From Echinarachnius parma (taxonomy: Eukaryota > Echinodermata > Echinoidea > Clypeasteroida > Echinarachniidae), in assembly GCA_037951105.1 (NCBI GenBank), contig JBAMJV010001854.1:1-64000 (forward strand): DNA of 64,000 bases, in the 5' to 3' direction. Below, in pieces: positions 1-12,469 of this stretch (its first letter is position 1; the number at the start of each line of letters is the position of its first letter). Made by a program: the position numbers and the translations under genes. The notes under the pieces are model-generated. The model saw only the letters and a list, made by a program, of their open reading frames with translations. It ran no database searches and was not told where the DNA came from.

Positions 1-1254
1 AAATAATGAATCAAGTTGACAAACTTGAATGGTGTGCCAATTAATGAACGCTATGTGAACAGAGTTGCCAAGTGAAGAGAATACAATATGGAAATTCCAA
101 AATGTGAGGGTCGCTATTGGAATGCAACCAGTTTTATATTTAGTTTGTTTTTCTGGAAAATGATCTGGATTGTGGAAAAACACAAATTGTGTTTTCCTGA
201 CAAAATATTGTTGGTTGTCATGAGATATTTGATTTGACAAAACTTTGTTGCTGTATTGATAAACTTGGCAGCTATGGTGTAGGAATAGTTAAGAGTCAAA
301 ATAAAGGCAAAGGCGAGACTGAAAGTATTAGAATTTAAGGGAGGTTTTATTGGTTAACGAAGTCAAAGATACATTATTTGTTAGATATGTCAGATACGTC
401 AGACTGTCAAGGTCAATTGAATGTCACTCTAGGCAAACAGACACAAGTGACATAGTCTATTACATTCAAGAGTGATTTGATAAAATGTAGATCAAGTAAT
501 CAAGTATATGCATCAAGTACAAGCCTCGATACAAGGAAGAATGGTTGTGTTTTATATGCAAATTAAGACTTGCAAATTGTTTGATTCATATGCAAATTTA
601 GATATGCAAATCTTTCATTTATATGCGAATTAGCAAGTGGAAATTGTAGAATCACTAGTTTAGTAATTTGAAGATGAATTGCGAGCTCATAGAATTACTG
701 CCTGAGTTTTCATAGGTCATATTTTATAGGTTTCTAGACTGATTCAGTGATTAATAAAGACAGGTTAAGATTTAAAGAGTTAATTACATTCATCATGTGA
801 TAAGATTGTAGTAACTCATAGTGTTGATTTAACTTGAATTATGCACCTATTATGCAGCTTAAGAATTTGGTTGTCATAAAATGTTAGACAATTATTCAGG
901 AATTGATTGATTAGGTTTATGCATACTAGTAAAAGCACAAGGGTTTCAAATTCATATTAATTTTGAGAAGCAAATTCTAAGGATGAAAACACTAAGATTT
1001 AAACTTTGTTTTCTGAAAAGTATGATAAAAACTTGTGAAGCTTATAGAATGCAAACTTAAATAAGTGTTACATTTTATTCTTACACAAGCTGTATTTAAA
1101 GGAGCGGTTATTAATGCTTAAAGGTGCAGTAGCATTTGTTACATATTTAAAGGTAATTTTGTACTGTAAAATGTCATACACAGTTATGTAAACAAGACTA
1201 TGTGAATAATGTACTAAATCATTTCTTTGGTTCTTTCTGTTTTTTACAGATCGA
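1..1254. other. No gene found
   Basis: AT-rich unique-looking sequence. Besides the octamer cluster I see no coding region, repeat terminus or RNA gene. Short frames (for example 114-299 minus) have no recognisable features. Confidence 0.6.
556..611 (+). promoter_or_regulatory. Cluster of three ATGCAAAT octamers
   Basis: Perfect ATGCAAAT at 556-563, 590-597 and 604-611, with a 7/8 match at 570. This is the POU-domain (Oct) octamer. No adjacent gene is visible, so function is unproven; AT-rich composition makes chance possible. Confidence 0.35.
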
Positions 1255-1790
1255 ATAAAATAAGCTTAACGGCTTACCTATCTCAATTTCAAGCGGGACA
1301 ACATTCCTTTCTCGCTGACTCCCTTTCGTCACTTATCCAATCATATATCTCCAATTCTTCATAACCTTCACTGGCTGCCTGTCCACCTTCGAATACGTTT
1401 CAAGTTACTCCTGCTCATGTACAAATGCATGAACGGTCAAGCTCCCAGCTATCTACAAGAACATGTCATTCCATACACACCAACTCGTCAAATTAGGTCA
1501 GCTACCCACAACCTCGTCGTCCAACCCAAGGTTCTCTCCCAGTCATATGGTGAGCGCAGCTTCTCCTTCATCGGTCCTTCTCTCTGGAACGCTCTCCCAA
1601 ACCGGATTAAAAACTCTCCTTCTGTTGACTCTTTCAAAATCAACCTTACATCGTATCTCTTCCAAGAACATTTTCAGTCATAGCTCAAACATGGACTCTA
1701 TCTACAACTTTCTTCTCAAAGCGCTTAGAGGCTGGACTGCAGTAGGCGCTATACAAATATGTTATATTATTATTATTATTATTACCTTGT
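1255..1790 (+). mobile_element. 5'-truncated CR1/L2-like LINE, C-terminal fragment
   Basis: The frame encodes SPILHNLHWLPVHLRIRFKL, then MYKCMNGQAPSYLQ, YTPTRQIRS, YGERSFSFIGPSLWNALPN and PSVDSFK. This is the familiar C-terminal tail of CR1/L2/Jockey-group reverse transcriptases (LHWLPVxxRIxFK, LWNxLP). It stops at 1681-1683 and the 3' end carries a TTA repeat (1769-1790), typical of these LINEs. The polymerase itself is absent, so it is a dead fragment. Confidence 0.85.
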
Positions 1791-2394
1791 TCATGTTACT
1801 CCCATTACCATGGTTGTATCATAAATATTGTGGTATTTTGTGCAAAGTTTGAACTATTTGTCACTTTGCAAATATTATTGTGGGTGCATATTTTATAATA
1901 ATGTTTTCTTCATGAAACAAATATAACTATTTTTCCAGTCGGTAGAATCATGATGCATATATACCCACATAGTACATGGCGTCAAGGCCGAATTTCCTTT
2001 CTAGGGGGTATACAAGTTGCACAGTTTCAAGTTTAAAAGTGCAAAAACTCCCTTTGCACCCCCTCTCACACCCACCCCCGCTGAGGCGGATTTTTTGAGT
2101 CCTTCGAAAACCAAATATCCCGGACGGCTCTTTTATACTCGTCTCTCTCGCCTGTCCCAAACAGTTCTTGATCATTAAAACTCTGTTTATAGGGCACGTA
2201 TGAACTTGTATATCAAATTGCCAAACATTTGTTAACCCCCAAATTCAATCCCTTAACAACTCTTCATCAAATTAGTAGATAGGAATGAACAGTCTCCTGT
2301 AAAATTATCGTTATTTACAAATTATGAATTGTATAGGACTTTGTGGAATACAATCTTTCAATCTCTTTCCTAGCTGTTTTCATTTGATTGGCAA

Positions 2395-2770
2395 ACTCAA
2401 GACGGCACTCTCACAAAAAATCATCGGTTTCATCCATTTTAAATAAAATATTGTGCATGTGATGTTTTGTTGAAATAGTGATTCGATAGAGACATAATCA
2501 ACAACTATTTAAAAACATCTTATGTTAATTTTTGAAAAGAGGAAGCATTAAAAAAAAATTTATTAAGGGCTGGTTCAAAATTCTCTAATAATTGTGGGGC
2601 CCCACCTTATTACAAAATGGTTATGTTTATGGATATTTCAGCCATTTCTGAACCGATTTTGATCAAATCAAGTTCATTCCGTCATTAAAATATTATGCTC
2701 TTTCAAATTTGACACTCAGTTTTTTATTATCTCACAAAAAAATTGTACAAACAGTATTGCATAATGTAGT
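2395..2770 (+). mobile_element. MITE-A partial copy
   Basis: Matches the inner and right parts of MITE-A, from the CATTTTAAATAAAATATTG block through the GGGGCCCC centre to the TTATCTCAC block, but lacks both terminal repeats. Confidence 0.75.
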
Positions 2771-3471
2771 GTTTTTATAATCGATGAAACAATTTTTGCC
2801 ATCACGAACATATAAATTTCAGGTGTCACAGCGGTCAAGACCTTTTCCAACCTTGTTCATGCTTGTCCGATGAAAATCGAGAAGGGAAATATTTTAACAC
2901 CTCACCCCTCCTGAAAAAATGAATGTCCAAGCCTTGGATTTAAGTATAAGCGTGTCATGCCTTGAGCCCCCAACATGCTACAGACGGTTAGATTATGGGC
3001 TTATCATTTTGATATAGGTATACAGAATATATAACTGTGTTGATGCAATTTTGAAAATGATAGATTGATTTTTTATTTGAGAATCATATATTGTTTTTTG
3101 CTTAAAATTATTGAAAAGAAATACAAACATGCAGCCATTTAAATTTTCAGATTAAAATAAATTGAATTCAAATTCACATGATATTCAAAGTATACTGTTT
3201 TCTCTGCATTCAATTTTTTATTTGTAACTTCACATGTACTACTTGATACACGTACCAGAAATGACAGATATAATCATTGGTAGAAATTTAAGGTGTATTA
3301 CCAATTTTTGAGACACCTGGTATGGACACCAGCCTGATTATTTCTGGAACTATGTACTTATCTAACGTGTGTTTGTGCACATTACTGTGTCACTAGCATG
3401 TGCATGTGGTGAGTCTGTGTATGTGTGTGTGTGGGTGTGCGTGTATGTATGTATGTGTGTATGTATATTGT

Positions 3472-4371
3472 TTAAAGGGATAGTCTAGTTTTGGTAAAGA
3501 GAGTATTTTGGTCAAACTGAATGTTAGTAACCAAAATCTGCACCATTACATTATAAACTAATATTCATAACTCCACCATGCTCGTAAGAAATTTAACAAA
3601 ATACAAATGACTAAGTAAAAAGCCTGTTATCATTCAAAAAGAGCCGTTAGAACTTAAAGTGAGGCCTGTAAAGTGTCTAACTCCACGAAAATTACTTGGA
3701 GCTTCCTCGTTTCTCTTCTACCGTGTTGTTTAGCTTATGGTACGAGAAGAATAAAATAGGGTTAGATTTTTCCAAATACCCCTTTAGTATGACGACATCT
3801 ATCATTCAGCTCAAAAGCGTTAACAAACGGTCATAAACGACATAAACGTCCGTTGTAAAAGCTGACGCATATTTTCGCTTTTTAACCAGGAAAGCAGTGG
3901 TTTTTTTTAAATGAAACTTTCACACACCATTCAGACATATCTTGGTACGGGATTGAAGTCTCAAATGTCATTTTGAGCAATATCTGACAAATACAGGCCT
4001 CACTTTAAGATGGTTTCAACCATTTTAAATAAAACATGTGCATATGATGTTTTGTTGAAATAGTGATTAGATAGAGAGGTAAACAACAACTATTTAAAAA
4101 CCTCTTTAGTAAATTTTTTAAAAGAGGAGGTATTTAAAAAATTTTCTAACGGCCGGTTCAAAATTATTGAATAATTGTGGGGCCCCACAATTATTACAAA
4201 TGGTTATGTTTATGGATATTTCAACCATTTCTGAACCGATTTTGATCAATAAAATTTATTTTGACATTAAAATTGTATGCTCTTTCGAATTTGACACTCA
4301 GTTTTTCATTATCTCACACAAAATTATTTTGTGTAGCGCCCTCTATACTAATTACTCAACTATCCCTTTAA
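3472..4371 (+). mobile_element. MITE-A with MITE-B nested inside
   Basis: MITE-A is bounded by TTAAAGGGATAG and CTATCCCTTTAA, with terminal repeats of about 30 bp that read on as GTTGAGTTTTGGTA in better copies. It has no ORF and contains an internal GGGGCCCC palindrome at about 4181. MITE-B occupies 3654-4008. Confidence 0.85.
3654..4008 (+). mobile_element. MITE-B (nested)
   Basis: Bounded by TTAAAGTGAGGCCTGTA and TACAGGCCTCACTTTAA with TTAA at each edge. Related copies: 37455-38008 (full) and 10433-10633 (right part only). Non-coding. Confidence 0.85.
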
Positions 4372-5640
4372 ATATGTGTGTAATATGTGTTTGACGTGTC
4401 TTTATGTGTGTGTGGACTTTTATGTCCATGGATCTGATCTGTCACGTTAGCTCTATTAAAAAAATACAATTTGTCACAGTAGATGGACATTGGTTTCACT
4501 TCTATAATGATTATTCATAAAGCCCAATATTTGTTTAAGTTATTTTATTTATCCGAAAATACATGAATAATATAACTTTCTTTTTATATTCGTTTGTATT
4601 CACCTGGATATAACGCTTTAAAAACATACTACATACGTGTATATTAAATATAGAGATCAATACAAATATATAACTAATAATATCATTTTACTTGCAACTA
4701 ATTAGAGGCATGTTATAATTCATATGCAGATTTCATATGAAGACTATCATATTCATCAATATGCAAATACAATTGTCATTTCCATTCATGGTTTGCAGCA
4801 TAATAAATACTACTTACGTATTAGAAGTAACATGTCCAGCCATTGCGTTTGGGTATACTATTATTGTAAATTTATCACCCTACTTCCGCCATTTTCCAAT
4901 ACAATAATTAGAAACTAAGTACTAATTATATTTCCTGTGCGAATATATGTACAATCATTAGTCATATTTTGTTCAGTTGAAACATTTACATCAAAAATAT
5001 AGCCTGTCTTTAGTATGCATTCTTTTTTGAATCATTAACAAAATAATTATATAAAGACACAAACATATCTTGGATAAAACACTCCACGTGTACGTTATAC
5101 AAGAGAAATGAGATGTTTAAATATATCAAAGCTTATGTACTGGATAAGACATCATTGTACATATAATCTGTATAACTTTCAAGATTTGCATTATCTACTA
5201 CCAAAAGTGTGTACCAACAACAAACATGACATGTACCATTACTTTTGTATTTTGGTCTGAACGTTTTTAATTTTCTATGAACTACCAAGAACCTCCTTGG
5301 AACTACGGACCATGAAGTGAGTTATGAATGATTTATTTTCTCATCTACGAGAAGCTGGTAGGCCCCGTATTAACTCGATGGGAATGTCGAAATCTGGTAG
5401 GGAACAGGTTAATCTTCCTAAGGTGACAGGTGCATACGTGACCTTTTCGGACAAGCAGGAGTCGGTCAACTTCTTGTACAGTTTTACAACCTGTGTATGA
5501 AAAAAATAACAACGATGAAATAACGACAACGAAAGACAACCAACCAACACGTAAATCCGTTAATCAGTTGATGAAATACCCATTCCCGGGGGGGGCCACT
5601 CAACTATATTGCTGTACACACGCGCGACCACAGGTTTTTC
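4372..5640. other. No gene found
   Basis: AT-rich sequence with short TG stretches (4375-4415). Frames of 60-75 codons lack recognisable domains. At 5590 a dispersed repeat starts with a G run. Confidence 0.6.
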
Positions 5641-6330
5641 AAACCCACCCTAAACAAGTTTTATCCATTGGTCAAATTTATACCCTATTCAATTATTTTC
5701 GCGTGCTTTTTTGACAATGTTGCCCCCTAAACAAGTATAACCCTAAAACATATACCCCTAAACAAGGTCTACGTCAATTGCTCTCAATTAAACCTCTAAA
5801 AACAATGGAAATGGTTAACCACCTTAAACCCTAAACAAGGTCTAACTTAAATAAACCTCTAATGTACATGTACTTGTCAATCCCCGGCAAACTCCAGACA
5901 AGTCCGGGAAACAAGTTTGGAGAAATAGATACCCTAAACGCGTATTTGTTTAACTCCACAAACATACCCTTTTTTTCCTTCTGATTTTGGCCTTTTTGAC
6001 ACCCTAAACGCGTCATGCGCGTGACGCGCCATGATCGGTTTACCGTTTACCGGTTTACCGTATAGTATTCAGCAAAAAGGTAAATTAAGCATTTTGCTTC
6101 ACTCGAGTCGAGGTTTTAAAACCATTATGCCATTTTAACAATTAAGGGGTGTTAACTTTAAAATGTGCATTACGCCTTTTAGGCTCCATTCAGAAAAGGT
6201 GCGATACATAGGCCATTTAGGGTATATTTCAGAAATGGTGCGATACGCCATTTTTGCTCATTAGGGTCCATTTTTAAAAAGGTGCGATACGCCATTTTTG
6301 GCCATTAGGGTCCTTTTTTTTAAAGGTGTG
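5640..6330 (+). repeat. CCCTAAAC and GGTGCGATACG repeats
   Basis: From 5640 to 6010, CCCTAAACAAG or CCCTAAACGCG recurs irregularly. From about 6180 to 6330, units of about 42 bp contain GGTGCGATACGCCATTTTT and TTAGGGTCC. No gene seen. Confidence 0.7.
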
Positions 6331-6360
6331 ACACGGGTGGGTAGCACTTGTGTATGAGAG

Positions 6361-6972
6361 ATATACCCCATCCTACATTCCACCTCTTTCTCCACCCCCC
6401 CCCCCCCCCCCCTCCTCCTTCTATATCTGGTGACAATGACACAATGAACATAATACAAATCATTCAGAAGTATTGCATAGTATTAAGTATAATCTTTATG
6501 CATTTATCTTCATTAACTCCCTAAGATGTATGAGTACATATACAATGCATTCCACACTTATATTAATACATTGATGCACAACAAATAAATGTATGCACAA
6601 ATCAGTAGATCCGATTCTACGAGTACAATGTGTTGTAAGATTGAGTCGAACGTGGCACTCAAAGGGTTGTTGGTGGTCTAAATAAAAAATAAAAATCAGG
6701 AAGTAGAAAATGTAAAGATAGGAGGAAATATGAACAAAAAATTTCTTCTACCACATTATGTGCATTTCAGCAATGCACACATTTGTGTGTAGCGATTGCA
6801 AAATATATGTTTATCGTGCATGTTCTGATCTCATGTATTGCGCAATGTACTTCACCTTGTAGCTGTGTATTGCGACATAATGAAGGGTGGCGGGGCATTT
6901 AAGGCCTTTAAATATACCAGGTCCCAGTAGGAAGTGGATTTATTTTCACAACCGGTATTTCTCTCGTATTTG
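6361..6972 (+). repeat. Direct 0.6-kb duplicate, copy 1
   Basis: Starts TATACCCCATCCTACATTCC, passes a poly-C tract and ends CCGGTATTTCTCTCGTAT. It matches 13278-13887 closely throughout. No gene is recognised in either copy. Confidence 0.85.
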
Positions 6973-7220
6973 TTTTTTAAGGTATTCAAATATGGACATT
7001 GTTATCAAAATTTGGGGCTAAACTACGGTATATTATAAAACAAGAGTTTATTGCGAGTATGGCGAGTGACAGCGAATTGATTTGCTCATGCATTGTGAAA
7101 TGGTTGTTTAAATTAATTGGTTGACAAAATGGCTCACTTAATAATTGTTGTGCTCCTTGGATCGAGTAATAATTATGATTTCAATTAAAGACCGAACTGT
7201 AATTTATCAAATCCAAGGTA

Positions 7221-7515
7221 GAACTCAACTATCCCTTTAACGGGATAGTTGAGTTTTGGTAAAGAGAGTACAGTTTGGGTCAAACGGAATTTTAGTAACC
7301 AAAACCTGCACCATTACATTACAAACTAATAGTTATAACTCCACCATGCTCGAAATTGAGTTAAAAGCCTGTTATCATTGAAAAAGAGCCATTAAAACTC
7401 AAGAGGTCGCTCTCTAAAAACGGGCTAAAAACTCTTTTTTTTTTTCAACCATTTTAAATAAAATTTTGTGCACGTGATGGTTTGTTTAAAAAGTGATCAG
7501 AAAGAAAGATAATCA
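7221..7515 (+). mobile_element. MITE-A fragments joined end to end
   Basis: The right end of one copy (ACTCAACTATCCCTTTAA) is followed at once by the left end of another (CGGGATAGTTGAGTTTTGG). The second copy continues to about 7515 and then stops. It looks like a tip-to-tip junction of two copies or a rearranged pair. Confidence 0.7.
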
Positions 7516-7695
7516 ATAACTTATTATGAACCTTATGAAAATGGAAAGAGAACACGTCTTGTTATACTATTTAACCCTCAAAATTCCATTTATTTGCTAT
7601 TACGCTTTTATTTGTGTTTATTCTGAAGGGCAATCTTAGTTGGTCCACGTATTCACACAGTCGTAGTCCTATTATCGCACATTACATGCACTTTG

Positions 7696-8149
7696 TTTAA
7701 AGGCATATATGCGTGGGTTATAAAGGGTAGTCAGCAAATTCCAACTCGACTCCACCGTAATCTCTCGAGGTAAACTCAAGATATATGTTGGATCGATCGA
7801 AGAGAGGTGCTTCGAAATATCTGAACAAAGGCCTTCTTATGAAATTGCATGCAGCAAACAAATTTCTCACGCTGTCACCTAGCCATCAAACGGCGGCACT
7901 TTGAAGTCGGTTGCGGTTAAGCGTGTTACGTGATATTTTCGCTCGTAAACATCTCTGATGGATCTCCATTCGACTAGTACAAACATTCCGAACGCGACTA
8001 TTTTTAATGTATTTTTGACTCGGGTATTCGGGAAGTGGGACAGTTTGCGATCGCTACTTATAACTGAGCCAATGGGGATTACGTACCGTGCGTAAAAGTG
8101 CGCAAGATGGATCCACGCGTCTAATAACCCACGCATATATGCCTTTAAA
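7696..8149 (+). mobile_element. MITE-J
   Basis: Bounded by TTTAAAGGCATATATGCGTG and CACGCATATATGCCTTTAAA, with pairing inward for a few more bases (GGTTA/TAACC). Interior about 400 bp without a convincing ORF. Confidence 0.78.
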
Positions 8150-8485
8150 TAATCATACCAATTGCTCTCTGACTACCTGGCCGAGTTTTGACTGGTTGTA
8201 TTTGTTACTCTTACGCAACGTTAGTATCAATACCATGCTCAGTGCGCACTGTCTTATTATTGTACATTACATGTTATCCAAACATTTTTGGGCTTTTGTT
8301 TTGTTGTTGTTGTTGTCAATATAGACACGAAATGATTGTTATGGCGATGTAATTGCGTCATTGGTATTGTACTGTGTCTAAATAATCATACCAATTGCTC
8401 TCTGCCCACTTGGCCGAGTTTTGATTGGTTCGTATTTGTTATTATTATGCAACGTTATTATCTATACCAAGCTCAGTGCGCACTG
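8147..8485 (+). repeat. Tandem pair of ~105-bp units
   Basis: 8147-8251 and 8379-8485 are direct copies starting AATAATCATACCAATTGC and ending CTCAGTGCGCACTG, roughly 85-90% alike by eye, separated by about 127 bp. Confidence 0.8.
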
Positions 8486-8686
8486 AACATCACATCATTG
8501 TTATCCAAAAATTTTCTGGCCTGCATGCATGCCTGATTTTCTTAGTTTATTTGTTTGTTTGATTGTTTGTTTTTTGTTTAATAACCTTTAATAGTGGAGA
8601 ATCCCAGCGTGGTGTACATTGGACCGTTATACCAGTTCCCTGGTTGAACAGGTAATTCAACACAGTACGATGTGCAAACATATTAT

Positions 8687-8874
8687 ACAGTTGTTAACTG
8701 GTGGTGGAGGGAAAAGCACGGAATGTTCCACTCCCAAGGGATTTTAAATGCTATTAAGGGAAGAGTAAATAAGTCCCGAGACGAAGTCGGGGGACTTATT
8801 TTCTTCACGAAATAGCATTTTAAATCCCGAGGGGAACATTCCATGATTTTCCCGACAGCAAAGTTAACAACTGT
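8687..8874. repeat. Hairpin element
   Basis: ACAGTTGTTAAC at the left pairs with GTTAACAACTGT at the right; inner arms GGAATGTTCC and GGAACATTCC, then GGGATTTTAAATGCTAT against ATAGCATTTTAAATCCC also pair. Non-coding foldback. Confidence 0.78.
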
Positions 8875-9240
8875 TTTATCATCTGATTGCCATGTACTAC
8901 AACAGCAGCTCATGTACTGTATTTACTAAGTCAGGTGATAAATTATATTATAAAATGGGTAGAAGAATCCCTGCATTCTGATTGGTCAATTAGCATGTAA
9001 AAGTTTTTTACTGATGCATGGCTCACTTTAGTTTGATTTTCAGTTTTTTTTGCGCTTATTTTATAAAAAACAAATGTTGCACAGGGGTATTTCGTGGATA
9101 AAAAAAAAAAAAAAAAAATTATCATTAAAAAAAAATAATTTAATGTTAAAATTTATATAATTTTTTTTATTTCATCTAAAAAAATATATAAAAGTAAACA
9201 AATTTTTTTTTTTTAAATTTGAAATAAAAATGTTTCCCAG

Positions 9241-9363
9241 CCATGGGTTAGTACTTTTGAAGCCATGGGTTAGTACTTTTGAAGCCATGGGTTAGTACTT
9301 TTGAAGCCATGGGTTAGTACTTTTGAAGCCATGGGTTAGTACTTTTGAAGCCATGGGTTGGTA
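9241..9363 (+). repeat. 22-bp minisatellite
   Basis: Five identical units of CCATGGGTTAGTACTTTTGA plus AG, followed by a partial sixth. Identity of all units implies recent expansion. Confidence 0.95.
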
Positions 9364-9591
9364 AATTTAGCCAATTTAGCCATTACTGGGAAAAGGTCTG
9401 ATTTTCAAATTTGTTCGCGCCCATTTTATAAAACAAATACTGCACATGCATATTTCGTCGATCGGTAAGAATTGTATGCACTCTTTTAACTTTGGAAATG
9501 GTCTAAAACCATACCAAAGTTAAACTTGTGCATCCAATTCGTACCGATCCACTCATGCCTGTGCATCATTTGTATAATATGACACCATGGG

Positions 9592-10231
9592 CAGGCGCGC
9601 CGGAAGCAGTTTTGGATTGGGGGGGCAAAGACCTAAGGCGGCTCACGATTTGTTTCGTAGGGGCTCATGCCCATGCAATCACACTCACAGGGTTGCCAAC
9701 TTTGAGCCAGAGGTGAGGGTGAGACATTGCAAGGGAGCGAAGTGACTGCGCGGGGGGAGGGTGTGGGAGGGGTGCCCCCCTCCCACGGTAGAGAGCTTTT
9801 GCATTTTTGGACTTGAAATTGTGCAATCTGGTGCATACCTAGATAGGAAATTCGGGATTAAGATTAACTGTACCTAGGAAAGCGTGTTATGATTTGATCG
9901 ACCAGAAATTTGAAATATATTTTTCACGAAGAAAATAAATGACACACTAATGAATATCCACCCCAACACACACAAATGTTGTATTTAGTGTCATACACAG
10001 TTCAAACATAAACCATATGCTACATTATGTATGATCCAATAACATAGCCTACAGCCAAGAATGAGTCCCGAGGGAGCTAAGCGACCGAGGGCTGCGGCAG
10101 AGCCAGAGGTGAAGGGTTTGGGAGGGGGTATCCCCCTCCCACGGGGAAGATTTTCTGGAAATTTGTCTGGATTTTCTTCAATTTGGTGCACGTCACACAA
10201 GCAGCCAGAGAAATGCCAGCCTAGACGGGAA
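9592..10231 (+). repeat. Dispersed repeat K, copy 1
   Basis: Begins GCGCGCCGGAAGCAGTTTTG and ends AAATGCCAGCCTAGACGGG, with two internal CCCTCCCAC/GTGGGAGGG blocks. The reverse copy is at 18212-18903; partial copies lie at 10965-11100 and 12596-12690. Short frames in it are not genes. Confidence 0.8.
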
Positions 10232-10325
10232 ATACGTGGCCCACAGAAAAAGTACTCACCCCAGACCATACGCAAGTTACACAAGCTCATACATGCTATC
10301 TTTTCTTTCCCACTCTTCTTCTTCT

Positions 10326-10360
<35 letters not shown>

Positions 10361-10432
10361 CAAAAACGCGTTTTGCCCCCGGCCGCCCCCCCCCTGCCCC
10401 CCCCCCCCCCACTTCCGGCGCCTATGAAATAG

Positions 10433-10633
10433 GGTTAGATTTTTTCAAATGCCCCTTTAGTATCACGATATCTATCATTCAGCTCAAAAGCGTTAACAAA
10501 CGGTCATAAACCTCATAAACGTCCGTTGTAAAAGCTGACGCATATTTTCGCCTTTTTAACCAGGAAAGCAGTGTTCTTTTTCAATGAAACTTTCACACAT
10601 CATTCGGACATATCTGACACTTTACAGGCCTCT
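10433..10633 (+). mobile_element. MITE-B, right half
   Basis: Matches MITE-B from AATAGGGTTAGATTTTTTC to ACACTTTACAGGCCTC. The left half is missing and a poly-G/poly-C repeat abuts it. Confidence 0.75.
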
Positions 10634-10650
10634 TAAACACCAATTTCAAA

Positions 10651-10707
10651 TGTGTGCGTATGTGTGTGTGTGTGTGTGTGTGCGTGCGTGTGTGCGTGTG
10701 CGTGTGC

Positions 10708-10739
<32 letters not shown>

Positions 10740-10793
10740 GTGTGTATGTGTATGTGTATGTGTGTGTGTGTATGTGTGTGTGTGTGTGTGTGT

Positions 10794-10878
<85 letters not shown>
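10651..10878 (+). repeat. (TG)n microsatellite, ~230 bp
   Basis: Almost pure TG dinucleotides with TATG and CGTG interruptions. All frames over it are low-complexity artefacts. Confidence 0.97.
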
Positions 10879-11847
10879 GGTTCGTTTGTGTTTGTATATC
10901 GGTATAATCATGAGGTAGATGATGTAAGTCATGCTTTCTTAAATTATATCATATAAGGTATGCACCAGATTGCATTATTTCGAGTGTAAAATTGCAAAAG
11001 CTCCCTACCCTGGAAGGGGAGATACCCCCCTCCATACCCCCTCCCACCCTTGGGCGTATCACGCCCTCGGGCTTGGTCGCACCGCTCTCTCGCATCATCC
11101 CCCACTTCTCAAAACAGACCTACGCCACTGGTTGTGACGTAGGCAGTCCGTTGTCTACCCACGTGTTTTAACCAATGGTTTTAACTGACCAGTTGGCATG
11201 GGTGTGGCGAGATGCGGTCAACCGTGTAATGTCTGAACCTTCACAAACACACTCACACATGCACACGCAACGAGCTTTTGTGCGTCTGGCGCCCGTCTGG
11301 CGCCAAAACTGTTCAATAATAATGTAGCAGCCCAGCTAATAACTAGAAAGTTATAAAGAAGGGTCGGTATAAAAAGTCCCAATCCTGTTAATTCGTATAA
11401 GCTTTGATTTGGCTTTTTCCCATGCATACCAGGGCCCCATCATTATGTAATAACGTTCTCTCATTTTGAAAGGATGTTCAGTAAACCATTTCAAGAAATT
11501 AAAGTACGCATTGAGATGGCAGCCCCCTCTAAGTATATAAGAATATACAAATATTCATAATAGGAGCGCGTAAACAAATTCTACATGGTTGATTTGTTAT
11601 GGTCTTTTGTTGCACTACTCTAAGAAGGAGACAAATTCTGAGGGATAATTGCCTTGACTTAATTAACACTCCTGAAGGAAGGATAACTAAAGAGATCGAT
11701 TTATCCTAAAAATGAATAAAAAACCGCCTGACATAAATGACCTACTTTACTTTAAAACCTTTCTATCGCCATGTAGACAAGATTCTTGTCGAAAGCGCGC
11801 AGCGAAAACTTAAAATGAATGTATAAATTAGTTTTTGAACGTGAGAA

Positions 11848-12429
11848 TTAAAGGGATAGTTGAGTTCTGGTAGAGAGAGTACAGTTTTTAGTCAAACTGA
11901 ATTTTAGTAACCAAAACCTGCACCATTATATTACAAACTAATAGTTATAACTCCACCATGCTCAAAAGGAATAAACACATTACAAACGACTAAGTAAAAA
12001 GCCTGTAATCCTTCAAAAAGAGCTGTTTAAACTAAAGAGGGCACTTTCAAAAAATGCATTTGTTTAAACCATTTTAAATAAAATATTGTGCATGTGATGT
12101 TTTGTTGAAATAGTGATTAGGCTAGATAGAGAGATAATCAACAACTATCTAAAAACCTCTTTTGAAAATTTTTGAAAGGAGGAAGCATTTTAAAACAAAT
12201 TTTAACGGCTGGTTCAAAATTATTGAATACTTGTGGGGCCCCACAAGAATTACAAATGGTTATGTTTATGGATATTTCAGCCGTTTCTGAACCGATTTTG
12301 ATCAAATAAAGTTTATTCTGCCATTAAAATTGTATGCTCTTCCAAATTTGACACTCAGTTTTTCATTATCTCACCAAAAAAATTATTTTGTGTAGCGCCC
12401 TCTCTACCAAAACTCAACTATCCCTTTAA
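11848..12429 (+). mobile_element. MITE-A, full copy
   Basis: About 580 bp bounded by TTAAAGGGATAGTTGAG and CTCAACTATCCCTTTAA, with the GTGGGGCCCCAC palindrome inside. No coding capacity. Confidence 0.88.
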
Positions 12430-12469
12430 CAAGTCTTCTTAGCTGATACATTTGATTTCCCCCCCACTT

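Noticed and set aside
10584..10956. Cys/Val-rich and Thr/His-rich frames of about 100 codons
   Set aside because: Translations of the TG microsatellite.
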